A program made the position numbers and the translations under genes. This document shows positions 29,288-38,121 of a DNA stretch of 64,000 nt, piece after piece (the first letter of the stretch is position 1; the number at the start of each line of letters is the position of its first letter). This stretch comes from an uncultured Flavobacteriaceae bacterium (GTDB taxonomy: Bacteria > Bacteroidota > Bacteroidia > Flavobacteriales > Flavobacteriaceae), in assembly GCA_947500585.1 (NCBI GenBank), contig CANMSN010000002.1, forward strand, positions 248,001 through 312,000, in the 5' to 3' direction. Below the pieces are notes generated by a model. It was not told the DNA's origin. It searched no databases and saw nothing but the letters and a program-made list of their open reading frames with translations.

Positions 29288-29323
29288 GTCTATGCTGAGC
29301 GCAGACGAAGTACTCAAGGTGAC
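29288..29323. repeat. Solo hairpin-type repeat upstream of lspA
   Basis: Read on the minus strand this starts GTCACCTTGAGTACTTCG and continues to GCGCTCAGCATAGAC. It has the outer GTCA and the CTTCG/GCTCAG words of the dispersed repeat family at 54616 and 63968. The stem is imperfect, so it is probably an old copy. It lies between the lspA start and the ileS-cluster terminator. Confidence 0.55.
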
Positions 29324-29340
29324 AAAACCATTTAAATAAA

Positions 29341-29366
29341 AAACGTCTCAATATCTTGAGACGTTT
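29341..29366 (-). terminator. Intrinsic terminator after the ileS/DksA-like genes
   Basis: A perfect 11-bp stem (AAACGTCTCAA at 29341-29351, complement at 29356-29366) with a 4-base loop is followed on the minus strand by a U-rich tract. It lies 23 bases past the stop of the DksA-like gene. Confidence 0.88.
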
Positions 29367-29388
29367 CAAATATATAATTTAAAAAAAA

Positions 29389-29769
29389 TTATTGCATATT
29401 TTTTGCTTCAATACTAAGTGTAGCGTGCGGTACTAATTTTAAGCGTTCTTTATTTATTAGTTTACCTGTTACACGACACACACCATACGTTTTGTTTTCA
29501 ATTCTGATTAAAGCATTCTTTAAATCGCGAATAAACTTTTCTTGACGAATAGCTAACTGCGAATTAGACTCTTTACTCATAACTGCACTTCCTTCATCAA
29601 AAGCCTTAAAAGTAGGTGACGTATCGTCAGTACCATTATTATGGTCATTCATATAAGCACTTTTTATAAGCTCCAAATCGTGTTGTGCTTTTTCTATTTT
29701 TTCTTGTATCAGTTGTTTAAATTCTGCTAAATCTGCATCTGAGTATCTTACTGTATTTTCTGTAGCCAT
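29389..29769 (-). CDS. DksA/TraR-like protein with degenerate zinc finger
   Basis: The 126-residue protein has the DksA layout: an N-terminal coiled-coil helix pair (FKQLIQEKIEKAQHDLELIKSAY and later NSQLAIRQEKFIRDLKNALIRIENKTYG) and a C-terminal globular tip. In E. coli DksA this binds the RNA polymerase secondary channel with ppGpp. The zinc-finger positions C-x2-C-x17-C-x2-C map to C98, T101, S119 and A122, so only one of four cysteines remains and zinc binding in the usual way is impossible. I recall the same form from other Flavobacteria. It lies 4 bases downstream of ileS, which suggests co-expression. Confidence 0.85.
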   Translation of the reverse strand: MATENTVRYSDADLAEFKQLIQEKIEKAQHDLELIKSAYMNDHNNGTDDTSPTFKAFDEGSAVMSKESNSQLAIRQEKFIRDLKNALIRIENKTYGVCRVTGKLINKERLKLVPHATLSIEAKNMQ

Positions 29770-29773
29770 AGTA

Positions 29774-32700
29774 TTAATGTTTTTGTATGGATAATTTGGT
29801 ATTTACATCATCAAAAGCAATTTCTATACCATCTTCTAATTTATCTAAAATTTCTAATTCGTTTGTTAAGGTTTCCGATTTTATATACATTATATTTGCA
29901 TCAATTGCACTTGCAATATGTTCGTCTTTTTGAAGTGTTACATCTATTCTGTCTGTAACTTCAAAACCTGAATCTTTACGTAAATTTTGGATACGATTAA
30001 TTAACTCTCTCGCAATACCTTCTTTTCGTAAATCATCACTAATAGTTACATCTAAAGCCACTGTTAACGAACCTTCATTTGCAACCAACCAACCTTCAAT
30101 ATCTTGAGATGTAATTTCTACATCTGTGCGTTCTAAAATAATATTTTTTCCGTTCACTTCAACGTCTAAATTACCATTTTGTTCTATTTTGTTAATATCT
30201 TCTGCTGTAAAGTTAATTACTGCATTAGCAATGGCTTTCATATCCTTCCCAAAACGTGGTCCAAGAGCTTTAAAGTTAGGCTTTATTTGTTTTACCAAAA
30301 TATCAGAGGCATCATCTAAAAGTTCAACTTCTTTAACGTTAACTTCATGTTTTATTAACTCTGAAACCGCTAAAATCTCTTCTTTTTGCTGCTCACTATC
30401 AACCGGAATCATTATTTTTTGAAGTGGCTGACGCACTTTTATCTTTTCTTTAGCTCTTAACGATAAAACTAAAGAAGAAATTGTTTGGGCATTTTCCATT
30501 TTTCGTTCTAAACTTTTATCAACAAAAGCAGCATTAAAAACTGGGAAGTTTGATAAATGTACACTTTCAAAGTCTTCTTTTTTGGTAACCGCATTTAAAT
30601 CTAAATACAGCTTATCCATAAAAAATGGTGCAATTGGAGCTGCTAATTTTGCAATGGTAAGCATGCAGGTATAAAGCGTTTGATAAGCCGAAATTTTATC
30701 TTGTTGGTAATCGCCTTTCCAAAAACGTCTTCTGCTTAAACGCACAAACCAGTTACTTACGTAATCTTGTGTGAAATCTGAAATTGCTCTAGCTGCTTTC
30801 GTAGGCTCATAATCTGCATAAAACGCATCAACTTTTTCAATTAACGTATGTAATTCTGATAGAATCCAACGATCAATTTCTGGTCTTTCATTTAAAGGAA
30901 TATCAGCTTCACTATAATTGAAATTATCCAGATTCGCATATAACTGAAAGAAGGAATACGTATTGTAAAGCGTTCCGAAAAACTTACGCTTTACTTCTTC
31001 AATACCTTCTAAATCGAATTTTAAATTATCCCAAGGATTAGCGTTAGAAATCATATACCAACGTGTGGCATCGGCGCCATAATTACCTAGCGTTTCAAAT
31101 GGATCAACCGCATTTCCTAGACGTTTGGACATTTTTTGTCCATTCTTGTCTAAAACCAACCCGTTGGACACGACGTTTTTATAAGCAACAGAATCGAAAA
31201 CCATAGTCCCGATAGCATGAAGTGTATAAAACCAACCACGGGTTTGGTCGACACCTTCTGCGATAAAATCGGCTGGAAAAGCTTTGGCTTTTTGAGATTC
31301 TTCGCTTTGCTCTGAATGACATCCATCAATCATTTCAGTATTTTCAAACGGATAATGCCATTGCGCATAAGGCATGGAACCAGAATCGAACCAAACATCT
31401 ATTAAATCGCTTTCGCGGAACATTTTCTGGTCTGTTGGAGATACTAAAATAATCTCATCAACAATATTTTTATGTAAATCTATTTTCGCATAGTTGTCAT
31501 CAGAGTTATTTCCAACTTCAAAATCTGCAAAAATATCTGCCTTTAAAACACCTGCTGAAACTGCTTTTTGCATTTCAGATTTTAACTCTTCAACAGAACC
31601 AATACAAATTTCTTCTTTACCATCTTCGGTTCTCCAAATTGGTAATGGAATTCCCCAATACCTTGAGCGCGATAAGTTCCAATCGTTCGCATTTGCCAAC
31701 CAATTTCCAAAACGACCTGTTCCTGTAGCTTTCGGTTTCCAGTTTATGGTTTCGTTAAGCTCAAACATTCTATCTTTAACATCGGTAACCTTGATAAACC
31801 AAGAATCTAATGGGTAATAAAGAATCGGTTTATCAGTTCTCCAACAGTTTGGGTAGCTGTGTTTATATTTTTCAACCTTAAAGGCTTTATTTTCTTCTTT
31901 TAGTTTAATAGCCAGCTCAACATCTATTGATCGTTCTGGAGCTTCACCATCGTTATAATACTCATTTTTAACATATTTACCAGCAAATTCACCCATTTCT
32001 GGTCTGAAACGGCCTTGTAAATCGACTAAAGGAACAAGATTTCCATTGTCGTCTTTTACTAACATTGGTGGAATTTCTGGTGTTGCTTGTTTTGCAACCA
32101 AAGCATCATCAGCACCAAATGTAGGTGCTGTATGTACAATTCCTGTACCATCTTCAGTAGTAACAAAATCTCCTGAGATTACTCTAAATGCATCTTCAGG
32201 ATTATCGTTTGGTAACGTATATTTTAAAAGTTGTTCGTATTTTATGCCAACTAAATCTTTTCCAACAAATTCTTTTACAACATAAAATGGGATTTTTTTA
32301 TCTCCTGATTTATATGAAAGTAATTCTGATTTTTCTTCAACTTTATTGAACTTTCCAGAAAACTGATAGTTCACCAATTTTTTAGCTAAAACAACATTTA
32401 TTGGTTCAAATGTATATTGATTATACGTTTCAACTAAAACATAATCTATTTTTGGACCAACGGTTAATGCGGTGTTACTAGGCAATGTCCATGGCGTTGT
32501 GGTCCAAGCTAAAAAGTAAATATCACCTTCATTTTGTAAAAAATCTGGAAGTGAACTTTCTATGGCTTTAAACTGAGCAACAACCGTAGTGTCCGTAACA
32601 TCTTGATAGGTTCCCGGTTGATTTAACTCATGCGAGCTTAAACCTGTTCCTGCTTTTGGCGAATAAGGCTGAATCGTATAGCCCTTGTAAAGTAAACTTT

Positions 32701-33211
32701 TATTATAAATCTGTTTTAATAGCCACCAAACTGATTCCATATATTTAGGTTCGTAGGTAATGTATGGATCGTCCATATCTACCCAATAACCCATTTTCTG
32801 AGTTAGATTATTCCAAACATCTGTATAGCGCATTACTGCTTTTCTGCAAGCTGCATTGTAATCTTCTACAGAAATGGTTTTTCCTATATCTTCTTTAGTA
32901 ATTCCTAACTCCTTTTCAACACCCAATTCAATAGGTAAACCATGTGTATCCCAACCCGCTTTACGCTTAACTTGGTAACCTTTCATGGTTTTGTAACGCG
33001 GAAAAATATCTTTAATAGCACGTGCTAAAACGTGGTGCACTCCTGGAAGACCGTTTGCAGAAGGTGGCCCTTCAAAAAACACAAAAGGTTCGTTGCCTTC
33101 TCGGGTGGTGACACTTTTTTCAAAAATGTTGTTTTCTTGCCAATAGTTAAGAATTTCTTCTGCTACATTTGGTAAGTTAAGTCCTTTATATTCAGGAAAT
33201 TTAGCGCTCAT
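29774..33211 (-). CDS. ileS: Isoleucyl-tRNA synthetase with an in-frame repeat insertion
   Basis: The class I aminoacyl-tRNA synthetase charges tRNA-Ile. The HIGH-type motif is GVHHVLAR within PPSANGLPGVHHVLAR. The CP1 editing domain carries the TTPWTLPSNTAL motif, and the KMSKS loop reads GQKMSKRLGN. At 1145 residues it is the long, type 2 form. At about residues 632-641 it contains CHSEQSEESQ between FENTEMIDG and KAKAFPADFIAEG. This stretch is encoded by a copy of the dispersed hairpin repeat (31296-31320), and the frame is preserved. Since ileS is essential, the insertion must be tolerated. Four bases separate it from the DksA-like gene. Confidence 0.96.
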   Translation of the reverse strand: MSAKFPEYKGLNLPNVAEEILNYWQENNIFEKSVTTREGNEPFVFFEGPPSANGLPGVHHVLARAIKDIFPRYKTMKGYQVKRKAGWDTHGLPIELGVEKELGITKEDIGKTISVEDYNAACRKAVMRYTDVWNNLTQKMGYWVDMDDPYITYEPKYMESVWWLLKQIYNKSLLYKGYTIQPYSPKAGTGLSSHELNQPGTYQDVTDTTVVAQFKAIESSLPDFLQNEGDIYFLAWTTTPWTLPSNTALTVGPKIDYVLVETYNQYTFEPINVVLAKKLVNYQFSGKFNKVEEKSELLSYKSGDKKIPFYVVKEFVGKDLVGIKYEQLLKYTLPNDNPEDAFRVISGDFVTTEDGTGIVHTAPTFGADDALVAKQATPEIPPMLVKDDNGNLVPLVDLQGRFRPEMGEFAGKYVKNEYYNDGEAPERSIDVELAIKLKEENKAFKVEKYKHSYPNCWRTDKPILYYPLDSWFIKVTDVKDRMFELNETINWKPKATGTGRFGNWLANANDWNLSRSRYWGIPLPIWRTEDGKEEICIGSVEELKSEMQKAVSAGVLKADIFADFEVGNNSDDNYAKIDLHKNIVDEIILVSPTDQKMFRESDLIDVWFDSGSMPYAQWHYPFENTEMIDGCHSEQSEESQKAKAFPADFIAEGVDQTRGWFYTLHAIGTMVFDSVAYKNVVSNGLVLDKNGQKMSKRLGNAVDPFETLGNYGADATRWYMISNANPWDNLKFDLEGIEEVKRKFFGTLYNTYSFFQLYANLDNFNYSEADIPLNERPEIDRWILSELHTLIEKVDAFYADYEPTKAARAISDFTQDYVSNWFVRLSRRRFWKGDYQQDKISAYQTLYTCMLTIAKLAAPIAPFFMDKLYLDLNAVTKKEDFESVHLSNFPVFNAAFVDKSLERKMENAQTISSLVLSLRAKEKIKVRQPLQKIMIPVDSEQQKEEILAVSELIKHEVNVKEVELLDDASDILVKQIKPNFKALGPRFGKDMKAIANAVINFTAEDINKIEQNGNLDVEVNGKNIILERTDVEITSQDIEGWLVANEGSLTVALDVTISDDLRKEGIARELINRIQNLRKDSGFEVTDRIDVTLQKDEHIASAIDANIMYIKSETLTNELEILDKLEDGIEIAFDDVNTKLSIQKH
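31296..31320 (-). repeat. Hairpin repeat copy inside ileS
   Basis: Read on the minus strand the 25 bases start GTCATTCAGAGCAAAG and end GCGAAGAATC, with the same GTCATTC outer end as the arms at 15791 and 15869. With flanking bases it adds about ten codons (CHSEQSEESQ) without breaking the frame. Confidence 0.8.
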
Positions 33212-33290
33212 TTACTGGTAAATCTATTAAGTTCGCGAATTTAAGGAATTTTAGGAAAAAAAAAGGTGTTGCGAGTATAATTTATAATCG

Positions 33291-33384
33291 GCATTACAAG
33301 GTGCAAAGCGACGCGGTAATCTTGTGATAAGAGTTTGCAGAAACAGATTGCCACATCACACAAAAAGTGTGATTCGCAATAACG
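33291..33384. repeat. Inverted pair of hairpin repeats between ileS and radA
   Basis: The left arm begins near 33291 (GCATTACAAGGTGCAAAGCG, then ACGCGGTAATCTTG). The right arm, read on the minus strand from 33384, is CGTTATTGCGAATCACAC then GTGTGATGTGGCAATCTG. Both resemble a common ATTGCGA...GGCAATCT hairpin, inverted relative to each other with a 20-base spacer. The right arm ends exactly at the radA stop codon. The arms are more degenerate than those at 61611 and 63287. Confidence 0.65.
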
Positions 33385-34743
33385 TTAAACAATCAAATCT
33401 ACCAAATCCTCAATTTTAGAAATAAGTTGAATTTTAATAACCGTATTTTTAAGCGCTATTTTATTGTATTTAGATACAAAAATAGTAGAAAAGCCTAGTT
33501 TTTCAGCTTCTAAAATACGTTGTTCTACGCGTTGCACAGGACGGATTTCTCCTGAAAGCCCTACCTCAGCTGCAAAACAAAAATCTTTTTGTAACGATAC
33601 ATCTTCATTTGATGACAAAATAGAGGCTACTACAGCTAAATCTATAGCCGGATCATCAACTGTAATACCGCCTGTAATATTTAAAAAAACATCTTTTGCT
33701 CCTAAACGAAAGCCTGCTCGCTTTTCTAAAACCGCCAATAACATATTAAGACGTTTGGCATTAAATCCTGTTGCACTTCGTTGAGGCGTACCGTAAACTG
33801 CGGTACTTACTAATGCTTGTACTTCTATCATTAAAGGGCGCATGCCTTCTAAAGTTGCTGCAATAGCATTACCACTTAATTCTTCGTCTTTTTTAGAAAT
33901 TAAAATTTCTGAAGGGTTAGATACTTCACGCAAACCAGAACCTTGCATTTCATAAATTCCTAATTCGTTTGTAGATCCAAATCGGTTTTTGTGTGCTCTT
34001 AAAATTCTAAATACATGGTTTCGGTCGCCTTCAAATTGCAATACCGTATCAACCATATGCTCTAAAATTTTAGGTCCTGCAATGTTTCCATCTTTTGTTA
34101 TATGACCAATTAATAAAACAGGCGTTGCGGTTTCTTTAGCAAATTTTATAAGCTCAGTAGTACATTCTTTTATTTGAGAAATGCTTCCAGAAGACGATTC
34201 GATATAATCGCTATGGAGTGTTTGAATAGAGTCAATAATGACAATATCTGGCTCTAAAGCCTCAATTTGTTTAAAAATATTTTGTGTCTTGGTTTCAGTT
34301 AGAATGTAACAATTATTATTATTTGGATTAATACGTTCTGCACGCATTTTTATTTGCTTCTGGCTTTCTTCTCCTGAAACATACAATGTTTTATAGGGTA
34401 GTTTTAATGATATTTGAAGCAATAATGTACTTTTTCCTATTCCAGGTTCACCGCCTAAAAGGGTTAAGGATCCTGGAACGATTCCGCCTCCTAAAACACG
34501 ATTAAATTCACCATCAAAAGTATCTAATCGAGGTTCTTTTGAAACATCAATATCTTTAATTCGTAATGGAATTGACGCTTTTTTTATTGAAGCTGTTGGG
34601 CTTTTCCAATCGCTTTTTTCAGATTTTTGAATAAGTTCTTCAACAATGGTATTCCATTCTTTACATGCAGTGCATTGTCCTTGCCATTTAGCAAATTGCG
34701 TTCCGCAGTTCTGACAAAAAAAAGTAGTCTTTATTTTCGCCAT
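33385..34743 (-). CDS. radA: DNA repair protein RadA/Sms
   Basis: This RecA-like ATPase helps process recombination intermediates and branch migration. The N-terminal zinc finger uses C10, C13, C24 and C27 (FFCQNCGTQFAKWQGQCTAC). Walker A is GEPGIGKS (98-105), Walker B is in PDIVIIDSIQTL, and the RadA-specific KNRFGSTNE motif is present. The C-terminal Lon-protease-like domain (FLNITGGITVDDPAIDLA, GEVGLSGEIRPV-like) completes it. At 452 residues it has normal length. Its ATG shares one base with the stop of the upstream hydrolase-fold gene, so the two are translationally coupled. Confidence 0.96.
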   Translation of the reverse strand: MAKIKTTFFCQNCGTQFAKWQGQCTACKEWNTIVEELIQKSEKSDWKSPTASIKKASIPLRIKDIDVSKEPRLDTFDGEFNRVLGGGIVPGSLTLLGGEPGIGKSTLLLQISLKLPYKTLYVSGEESQKQIKMRAERINPNNNNCYILTETKTQNIFKQIEALEPDIVIIDSIQTLHSDYIESSSGSISQIKECTTELIKFAKETATPVLLIGHITKDGNIAGPKILEHMVDTVLQFEGDRNHVFRILRAHKNRFGSTNELGIYEMQGSGLREVSNPSEILISKKDEELSGNAIAATLEGMRPLMIEVQALVSTAVYGTPQRSATGFNAKRLNMLLAVLEKRAGFRLGAKDVFLNITGGITVDDPAIDLAVVASILSSNEDVSLQKDFCFAAEVGLSGEIRPVQRVEQRILEAEKLGFSTIFVSKYNKIALKNTVIKIQLISKIEDLVDLIV

Positions 34744-35900
34744 TAATAACCGAAATCTTCTTTTATTAAATCCGCTTTTGCCAATACCAAATCTTTAGTA
34801 ACACCTGCAATTTCTTTTAATGTGTAAGCCGATTGATATGAACGCATCGCCTTTTTAGGATCTCCTGTTTCTTCATAAAAACGTCCAATGTAATATGTTC
34901 CTAAAAGTGATTCTGGATAGACTTTTCTTGCAATTTTGCCTAAGTCTTCATAGTATTCAAATAACTCATTTTTTTCAATAGCAGCAGATATAGCTTTAAA
35001 ATCATTTATTAAAATTTGCTTATCAATACCATATAAATTATATATAGTTTGGTACTTTTCTTCAAGGTATACTACTGGAGATATTTCTAATTCAAGAATT
35101 GTTTCTTTGTATTCTTCTTTAGAAATGGGCTGAAATATTTTAAAAATATTCTCTAAAGCATTTGGAATTACGTGAGCAGGTAAAGAATAATGGGAAGGTC
35201 CTTCCAAACTGTTAAAACTATAGAATAAGTTTTCATTTTCTATACTAGAAATATCTGTATTTAAAACATTTATCATCTCTTTTATTGACGATTTATCCTT
35301 ATTTGTATCTGCTAAATAGTAAAATGTTTTAGATTCAACGTTACTTAAACGTTCTGGTATATATTCAAGCATATTTGGTGCTAAATCTGGACTAGCTACT
35401 ATATAAGCTTGAAACAACGGGTTTGACTTTAATAAATAATAGTTAATAAAATTTGCCGTTTCACCATGACCAACAGCTACTTTAAATGACCCAGCTCTAT
35501 ACTTATCTTCAATGTAAGGCAATAGTTCCATACCTATAAATTCAAAAAAATCAGCTCCTGAATCTATAGGAAGCGAATTTTGTTCGGAATACATGCAATC
35601 TTCAAATCGTGTATCTAATTGGTTTACACCAACGACAATAGATTCTGGCATATCTTCCCAATATGTATAGTAATCTACATTTCCAGCAACAGCTTCAAAT
35701 AGATAATCGCCATCTAAAACTACAAAAAGTGGATATGTTTTATCTTCATTAGCATCATAGCCTCGTGGTAACTGAATTTTTATTTGGCGATCTGATCCTA
35801 GTTTTGAAGAGTTAAAATTCTCGTATTTAACTTGTGCAAAACTTGTTTTCGACATCAAAAACAATGTCAGTAATACTATAAGTGATTGATATTTTTTCAT
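34743..35900 (-). CDS. Exported alpha/beta-hydrolase-fold protein lacking the nucleophile (copy 1)
   Basis: I place the start at the ATG complementary to 35898-35900, where a signal peptide begins (MKKYQSLIVLLTLFLMSKTSFAQ); an upstream ATG would put 11 residues before it. The body matches the esterase D/IroE-like fold: IKIQLPRGYDANEDKTYPLFVVLDGDYLF, then SIVVGVNQ. The nucleophile elbow, GHSxGG in true esterases, reads VGHGETAN with G146 in place of serine. A histidine remains near the usual catalytic site (EGPSHYSLP). A C-terminal helical TPR-like pair follows (LGTYYIGRFYEETGDPKKAMRSYQSAYTL). A catalytic role is doubtful. The stop shares a base with the radA start. Confidence 0.8.
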   Translation of the reverse strand: MKKYQSLIVLLTLFLMSKTSFAQVKYENFNSSKLGSDRQIKIQLPRGYDANEDKTYPLFVVLDGDYLFEAVAGNVDYYTYWEDMPESIVVGVNQLDTRFEDCMYSEQNSLPIDSGADFFEFIGMELLPYIEDKYRAGSFKVAVGHGETANFINYYLLKSNPLFQAYIVASPDLAPNMLEYIPERLSNVESKTFYYLADTNKDKSSIKEMINVLNTDISSIENENLFYSFNSLEGPSHYSLPAHVIPNALENIFKIFQPISKEEYKETILELEISPVVYLEEKYQTIYNLYGIDKQILINDFKAISAAIEKNELFEYYEDLGKIARKVYPESLLGTYYIGRFYEETGDPKKAMRSYQSAYTLKEIAGVTKDLVLAKADLIKEDFGY

Positions 35901-36032
35901 TTTCAGAATATGTAAAAATTTAAATCTCAACAATTTATAAAATATAGTTCAGTTTGGTAAAGTAAATTATATATGTTTTTCAATATAGTGATTTCTATTA
36001 CCTATTTAGTTTTTAAAATTTATTCAAAAATA

Positions 36033-36845
36033 TTAATCTAAAGTGTTTTGATAACTTAAAACTTCTTCTTTTTTAGATCCTTCTAGTGTATTTTGATTGA
36101 AAACCTTTTCAAAAGCTTTTGCAATACCTCTAGTAACTTGTGTATGGTCTGTTGCATTATTAAAATCATCAAGATGAAATCTAAAATTTCTATTTTCAAC
36201 CTTCTTAAATTGTTCTATAAAGCTAGAAGAACTTTCCACATTGCTTTTTGAATCCTCAGTAGATGTTGATACATAGTAAATGATATCTTTATTTAATGCA
36301 TCTAATTGCTCTACTACATCTTGGTTTAAATCTTCACCTAAGTCAGGACTCAAATTTACGTATGCATTAAAGACTAACTCTTTTTCCAATAAAAAAGAAT
36401 TTAAAAGATTCGAGCTTTTACCATGACCGACCAAAACTTTATAGTCATTTATGCGTAATTCATTTTCTAAATGTGGTAATAACTCTTTAATAATAAAGGC
36501 ACGAAATTTATCTTGAAATTCAGAATCAGACAAACTAGACGTATCATTCTTTAAAGTTTGAAAATATGCTATATTACTATTAATTCCGACAATGATTGAT
36601 TTTGAATAATCATCAAAATAACTTTGCAGGTCTATTTGCCCTACAACAGGTTTAAATAGATAATCTCCATCTAAAACTAATATTAATGGGTATTTAGTGT
36701 CTGGATTATCAATATAATCTTTAGGTACTTTTACACAGATATCACATTTTGAATTTGATGCTTCAGTACCTATTGACTCATCATTTTGAGATAACAAATA
36801 AAAGCACGAAAACAGACACAAAGTAATGGTTAAAAACTTTTTCAT
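36033..36845 (-). CDS. Short exported hydrolase-fold paralogue lacking the nucleophile (copy 2)
   Basis: The 270-residue paralogue of the genes on either side lacks the C-terminal TPR-like region. The signal peptide is MKKFLTITLCLFSCFYLLSQ. The fold is shown by YPLILVLDGDYLFKPVVGQIDLQSYFDDYSKSIIVGIN. The nucleophile elbow reads VGHGKSSN, with G142 where serine is expected. An N-terminal CDIC pair (C34, C37) replaces the usual strand leading to the LP motif. A histidine is kept in NATDHTQV. It may be a degenerated or specialised copy. Function unknown. Confidence 0.72.
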   Translation of the reverse strand: MKKFLTITLCLFSCFYLLSQNDESIGTEASNSKCDICVKVPKDYIDNPDTKYPLILVLDGDYLFKPVVGQIDLQSYFDDYSKSIIVGINSNIAYFQTLKNDTSSLSDSEFQDKFRAFIIKELLPHLENELRINDYKVLVGHGKSSNLLNSFLLEKELVFNAYVNLSPDLGEDLNQDVVEQLDALNKDIIYYVSTSTEDSKSNVESSSSFIEQFKKVENRNFRFHLDDFNNATDHTQVTRGIAKAFEKVFNQNTLEGSKKEEVLSYQNTLD

Positions 36846-36940
36846 AATAGTAGATTGGGTTAATTTGGGGTGTAAATATATTAAAAAATATCGATTAACC
36901 GCTTTTTTTTTCGATAAAATGCACTTTTAGAGCAAATAAT

Positions 36941-38071
36941 CTAATTTATCTCATCAATCCTGTCGAGAAGTAAGTCCTTATCTATGTAATCTGATTTTTT
37001 TAATAGAAGTCCTGAGTGGTATCTTTGTAAGGCTTTTTTATAATCTCCAATAGCTTCATAATAGATGCCGTAGTAGTATGCACCAATCATAGATTCGGGA
37101 TAGGTTTTTCTTGCTAATTTGGCTAATTTTAATAAAGACTCGTTATCTGTTTTTTTCTCACATGCTGCTGCGATAGCTCTTAAATCGTTTTCAATAACTG
37201 GTTTTTTAAACCCATATTGCTTGTGTATGCTATCATATTTTTTTTCTAGATACTCAAACGCAGTTCCAGAAAAAGGGAGGAGTTTTTCAGAATACTCTTT
37301 TCTACTTATAGGTTTATATATATCAAATATTTCATTTAGTGCCTCTGGTACAGCTTGACCAACTAGTAAATAGTGGTTTGAATCTTCAAAATCATCAAAC
37401 CTATAATTTAGATTTTTATTAGATATGGTTTGTAGTTTGGTATTTGTATTTAGTATTGATTTTCTTAACGACCTAACATCTCCCTCACTTGTAGCTAAGT
37501 AATAAAAAAGTGCTTTGTCTACATTTAATAATCTTTCATATAACCTAGTTGGCATTTCTTTAGCAAGTTCTGGACTTATTGAAATATAGGCATTAAATAA
37601 AGGAAGCGTCTTTAAAATATAATAATTTATGAAGTTGGCACTCAAATCATGCCCTATGATTACTTTAAATGGAGAAGTATTGTAATTTTTTTCTATGAAG
37701 GGCAACAATTCCATACCAATAAACTCAAAAAAAGCCGCACCTCCTTGAGCCGGTAAATAGGTTTCTTCATTGTATTCAAAATCTTTTTCTCTTGTTGTTT
37801 CTTGGTTAACACCAACTACAATACAATCAGGCATTTCATCCCAATAGGTTTGATAATCTATATTGCCTACAACTGGTCCGAAAAGATAATCGCTGTCTAA
37901 AACTACAATTACAGGATATTTTACATCACCCGTGGCTTGATAATTATTTGGTAATCGAATTTTGATTTCTCTGTTTTGATCTAACTTATATGAAAAAAAC
38001 TCTTCCGTTACTTGACAAAACAGAAATTTACTACCTAGTAAAAATATTAGTAAAATTGTTTTCACCTTCAT
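36941..38071 (-). CDS. Exported alpha/beta-hydrolase-fold protein lacking the nucleophile (copy 3)
   Basis: This 376-residue protein is closest in layout to copy 1: signal peptide (to LFCQ), REIKIRLPNNYQATGDVKYPVIVVLDSDYLFGPVVGNIDYQTYWDEMPDCIVVGVNQ, FFEFIGMELLPFIE, and a C-terminal TPR-like end (IGAYYYGIYYEAIGDYKKALQRYHSGLLL). The elbow reads IGHDLSAN with D142 at the nucleophile position. An Asp nucleophile exists in some alpha/beta hydrolases (dehalogenases, epoxide hydrolases), so activity of a different kind cannot be ruled out. It is the first of the three tandem copies on the transcript, 50 bases after the flippase-like gene. Confidence 0.78.
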   Translation of the reverse strand: MKVKTILLIFLLGSKFLFCQVTEEFFSYKLDQNREIKIRLPNNYQATGDVKYPVIVVLDSDYLFGPVVGNIDYQTYWDEMPDCIVVGVNQETTREKDFEYNEETYLPAQGGAAFFEFIGMELLPFIEKNYNTSPFKVIIGHDLSANFINYYILKTLPLFNAYISISPELAKEMPTRLYERLLNVDKALFYYLATSEGDVRSLRKSILNTNTKLQTISNKNLNYRFDDFEDSNHYLLVGQAVPEALNEIFDIYKPISRKEYSEKLLPFSGTAFEYLEKKYDSIHKQYGFKKPVIENDLRAIAAACEKKTDNESLLKLAKLARKTYPESMIGAYYYGIYYEAIGDYKKALQRYHSGLLLKKSDYIDKDLLLDRIDEIN

Positions 38072-38121
38072 GTGAATTTTCCTTAAAATTTATTGGCAAT
38101 CTAATCAATTAGTATCTAATT

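Noticed and set aside
31494-31817. Open frame of 107 codons antisense to ileS
   Set aside because: ileS is certain here, and the antisense frame has no domain-like pattern.
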